A stretch of 6,430 bases of DNA, taken from an uncultured Bacteroidota bacterium (GTDB lineage: Bacteria > Bacteroidota > Bacteroidia > Chitinophagales > Chitinophagaceae). Below are positions 5,058-6,430 of this stretch, in pieces. The position numbers and the translations under genes were made by a program. The notes below the pieces were generated by a model. It was not told the DNA's origin, ran no database searches, and worked only from the letters and a program-made list of their open reading frames with translations. Location of the stretch: positions 1-6,430 of the forward strand of contig CAMLGP010000172.1 in NCBI GenBank assembly GCA_946479535.1, written 5' to 3'. Numbering within the stretch: position 1 is the stretch's first letter; every line of letters starts with the position of its first letter.

Positions 5058-6430
5058 ATGCCTGTGTTTAACCAGTCGCGAAGCCGAATTATCCGTCTCA
5101 TCTTTCTACTGGCATTTCTTGTAATTCTTGCCCAGCTCTTCAACCTGCAATTAATCTCCGGCAAGTATAGTAAACTGGCGATGGACAATGCAGTCTTCCC
5201 TAAAATAGTTTATCCTGAAAGAGGAATAATATATGACCGTAAAGGAAAGGCAATATTAAACAATGCCATCATGTTTGACCTTATGGTCACTCCGGCGGAG
5301 ATAAGGAATTTTGACACAACTGCTTTTTGTACGCTGATGCAGATGGATACAGCCGATTTTGTGAAACGGATCAGGGATGTTATCTATAAGAATAAGAACA
5401 CTGTCCGTCCATCTGTGTTTGAGGCATTGTTAACACCACAGATGCAGGCGAGATTTGAAGAGAATAGCTGGCGTTTTCCCGGCTTTGCCTTAATTGAAAG
5501 ACCAGTGCGTGTATATCCCTTTAATGTGGCTGGTCATATATTGGGTAATATCAATGAAGTTGACACCAGGGATATTGAACGATCGGGTGATTTTTACCGG
5601 CAGGGGGATTATATCGGAAAGAGCGGCCTGGAAGCGATCTATGAAAAAGTATTGATGGGAAAACGTGGTGTGCAGTATCTCATCAAAGACAATCACAATC
5701 GCCTGGTAGGGTCTTATGAAAAAGGAATATTTGATACAGCTGCGGTAGCCGGCCGCGGTTTGCGTACTTACCTTGACGTAGAACTTCAACAGTTGGCAGA
5801 GAAGCTTATGACCAATAAGGTTGGAGCAGTGGTGGCACTTGATCCCAAAACAGGCGGCATATTGACGATGGTATCGGGGCCCAATTTCAATCCAAATGAA
5901 CTGACTGGTCCTGAAAAAAATAAAAACTATAGCAGGTTAGTACTGGATGTGAAAGGTCCTTTATTGAATCGTGCTATTAAAGGGCAATATCCGCCAGGAT
6001 CTACATTTAAGCCACTGGGTGCCTTGGTGGCATTGGATGAAGGCCTGATCACTCCATCTTATGGATTTCCCTGCCCTGGCAGATATACCCTATGCGGAAT
6101 TGGAAAACCTGCGTGTACTCACTCTGGTGGAGGGCATGCTGCAACCCTTCGTCTTTCAATTGCTAACTCCTGTAATTCTTATTATGCTCACGTTTACCGC
6201 CTGGCGGTAGACAACCCCAGATTCAAAGGCACAAGAGATGGTTATGACCACTGGAAACAATACATGAACGCCTTTGGATTGGGAAAGAGGCTGGGAGTGG
6301 ATCTGCCAAGTGAAGACAATGGTAATATTCCTGATACAAGTGTATATGATAAAGAATATCGTGGCTCATGGAATTCCTGTACCAATTTGACGTTGGGAAT
6401 TGGGCAGGATAAAATGCTGGCTACACCTCT
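5058..6430 (+). CDS. mrdA: Penicillin-binding protein 2 (elongasome transpeptidase), 3' truncated by the window
   Basis: The frame is open from ATG 5058 to the window edge: 457 full codons of an expected 600 or more. PBP2 is the class B transpeptidase that cross-links peptidoglycan during elongation, anchored in the inner membrane with its catalytic domain in the periplasm. Visible are a membrane segment at about residues 11-32, the pedestal motif ERGIIYDRKGKAIL (54-67), GHILGNI (159-165), GKSGLEAIYE (187-196), and the catalytic tetrad STFK with nucleophile Ser315 and Lys318. The second motif SCN is at 371-373. The third motif (KTG type) and C-terminus lie outside. Cysteines 339, 346, 353 and 372 with His355 and His360 cluster before and in the SCN motif, suggesting a metal site. 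The start is supported by the N-terminus MPVFNQSRSRIIRLIFLL, usual for the group, with no visible Shine-Dalgarno. It follows mreBCD after 215 bp. Confidence 0.96.
   Translation, partial: MPVFNQSRSRIIRLIFLLAFLVILAQLFNLQLISGKYSKLAMDNAVFPKIVYPERGIIYDRKGKAILNNAIMFDLMVTPAEIRNFDTTAFCTLMQMDTADFVKRIRDVIYKNKNTVRPSVFEALLTPQMQARFEENSWRFPGFALIERPVRVYPFNVAGHILGNINEVDTRDIERSGDFYRQGDYIGKSGLEAIYEKVLMGKRGVQYLIKDNHNRLVGSYEKGIFDTAAVAGRGLRTYLDVELQQLAEKLMTNKVGAVVALDPKTGGILTMVSGPNFNPNELTGPEKNKNYSRLVLDVKGPLLNRAIKGQYPPGSTFKPLGALVALDEGLITPSYGFPCPGRYTLCGIGKPACTHSGGGHAATLRLSIANSCNSYYAHVYRLAVDNPRFKGTRDGYDHWKQYMNAFGLGKRLGVDLPSEDNGNIPDTSVYDKEYRGSWNSCTNLTLGIGQDKMLATP

Noticed and set aside
5490..5789. A 99-codon minus-strand frame within mrdA
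   Set aside because: It is a shadow of the PBP2 coding frame, which is unambiguous here (GHILGNI, GKSGLEAIYE).

Overview
The window looks like ordinary chromosomal DNA of a Bacteroidota bacterium, most likely from the Chitinophagaceae. The MreB, MreC, MreD and PBP2 proteins read like that group's versions. Start codons lack clear Shine-Dalgarno sequences. Several upstream regions carry TTTG / TAnnTTTG-like boxes typical of Bacteroidota primary sigma factors. The family-level placement is inferred from protein sequence alone.

Layout. Positions 1-177 hold the C-terminal end of purD (purine synthesis). It is followed by a heme tryptophan 2,3-dioxygenase gene (216-1241, or 174-1241 if an overlapping upstream ATG is used). 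Convergent to that, on the minus strand, is a small secreted, probably outer-membrane beta-barrel protein of unknown role (1302-1772). It has its own intrinsic terminator (1244-1269) and a sigma-54-like promoter (1821-1837). About 550 bp of apparently non-coding DNA follows, holding a strong bulged hairpin (1962-2007), a compound palindromic repeat (2040-2130) and a candidate promoter. Then comes the rod-shape cluster mreB (2384-3409), mreC (3434-4312, TTG start) and mreD (4309-4842, GTG start, 4-nt overlap with mreC). A 215-bp gap containing an inverted copy of the palindromic repeat precedes mrdA, encoding PBP2 (5058 to the window end, 3' truncated).

How the genes work together. MreB filaments, bitopic MreC, polytopic MreD and the transpeptidase PBP2 are core parts of the elongasome, which inserts peptidoglycan along the cell side wall. 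The usual glycosyltransferase partner RodA is not in the window and may lie downstream of mrdA. The purD, dioxygenase and outer-membrane genes have no evident functional tie to this cluster.

I found no novel multi-gene system, CRISPR array, mobile element, tRNA or rRNA. The points most worth a second look are: the palindromic repeat present in opposite orientations on both sides of mreBCD (23 of 24 bases identical), a possible Cys/Cys/His/Cys metal site in PBP2, the sigma-54-like promoter of the beta-barrel gene, and the non-ATG start of mreC with an overlapping out-of-frame ATG mini-ORF.
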